Below are positions 63,911-64,000 of a stretch of DNA of 64,000 bases, piece after piece. Position 1 is the first letter of the stretch. Every line of letters starts with the position of its first letter. The notes below the pieces were generated by a model. That model did no database searches. It was not told the origin of the DNA and was given only the letters and a program-made list of their open reading frames with translations. This DNA comes from Methylophilales bacterium. GTDB taxonomy: Bacteria; Pseudomonadota; Gammaproteobacteria; Burkholderiales; Methylophilaceae. The stretch covers positions 558,001 through 622,000 of the forward strand of contig CP081940.1 of NCBI GenBank assembly GCA_019823025.1, in the 5' to 3' direction. Position numbers and translations under genes: made by a program.

Positions 63911-64000
63911 ATGGCAGCTAAAGATGTAAGATTTGGTGACGAGGTTCGCCAAAAGATGGTAGTAGGTGTAAACACACTTGCTAATGCAGTAAAAGTAACA
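63911..64000 (+). CDS. groEL: Chaperonin GroEL, 5' end only
   Basis: The window ends 30 codons into this gene. The first residues [20 protein letters not shown] and [10 protein letters not shown] are the standard GroEL N-terminus. A GGAG ribosome site precedes the ATG. Truncated only by the window edge. Encoded with groES under HrcA/CIRCE control. Confidence 0.97.
   Translation, partial: MAAKDVRFGDEVRQKMVVGVNTLANAVKVT

Overview
The window is a gene-dense, strongly AT-rich bacterial chromosome segment holding almost only housekeeping genes. Typical intergenic distances run from overlaps of a few bases to a few tens of bases. Gene content and order (murJ-ribF-ileS-lspA, obgE-proB-purE-purK, coaE-zapD-yacG, a cytochrome c oxidase cluster with a small assembly protein between coxA and ctaG, a giant FAD/Fe-S oxidoreductase, HemJ, DUF2322, and CIRCE-controlled groESL) suggest a betaproteobacterium with a streamlined genome. 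My best guess is a marine Methylophilales (OM43-type) methylotroph. That assignment is inference from synteny and composition; no marker of methylotrophy lies in the window. I see no insertion sequence, prophage, CRISPR array, toxin-antitoxin pair or defence island.

Layout. 1-2.7 kb: biotin genes bioB-bioF-bioH, the last cut by the window edge. 2.8-5.6 kb: trmL, then gpsA, an SH3-domain protein, secB and grxC. 5.7-8.4 kb: gpmI and envC. 8.4-14.5 kb: the murJ-ribF-ileS-lspA-yjbQ operon. 14.7-18.8 kb: rpsT facing the purK-purE-proB-obgE operon. 18.8-22.9 kb: rpmA/rplU with promoter and terminator, ispB, a small orphan, coaE-zapD-yacG and a copper chaperone. 22.9-30.8 kb: a Nudix-TenI fusion, argJ, cysS, two tandem cyclophilins, lpxH, nusB, ribH and an OFA-type transporter. 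30.9-33.7 kb: phoB-phoR behind a triple Pho repeat, and a lipoprotein. 33.7-39.8 kb: the 1283-residue oxidoreductase, hemJ, a PfkB kinase and apaH.

39.8-48.9 kb is a respiratory block: cytochrome c5, heme O and heme A synthases, a TlpA-like redoxin, a SCO-like protein, SURF1, a DUF2909 protein, coxC, ctaG, a 38-residue assembly protein, coxA, and coxB with a fused cytochrome c domain. 48.9-56.3 kb: a DUF2244 protein, tRNA-Leu(CAA), queA, an exported orphan, then dinG-tsaB-rimI-holD(?)-proS. 56.4-64 kb: ctpA, coq7, DUF2322, then osmC, an FKBP, dacB, bioA and an aldo/keto reductase on the other strand, ending with a CIRCE/sigma70 promoter, groES and the start of groEL.

Points most worth a second look: (i) a prolyl-tRNA synthetase of beta/gamma type from which the whole editing domain is missing; (ii) lpxH with no ATG/GTG/TTG start, apparently beginning at an ATT that overlaps the upstream TGA; (iii) a Nudix-TenI gene that also lacks a normal start and has lost the TenI/ThiE metal residues; (iv) three TGTCATA repeats at exact 11-base spacing so close to phoB that its mRNA may be leaderless; (v) an 80-base identical block shared by the tandem cyclophilin genes; (vi) a candidate divergent DNA polymerase III psi subunit. 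None of these is a new defence or mobile system; the window is a good example of genome streamlining.
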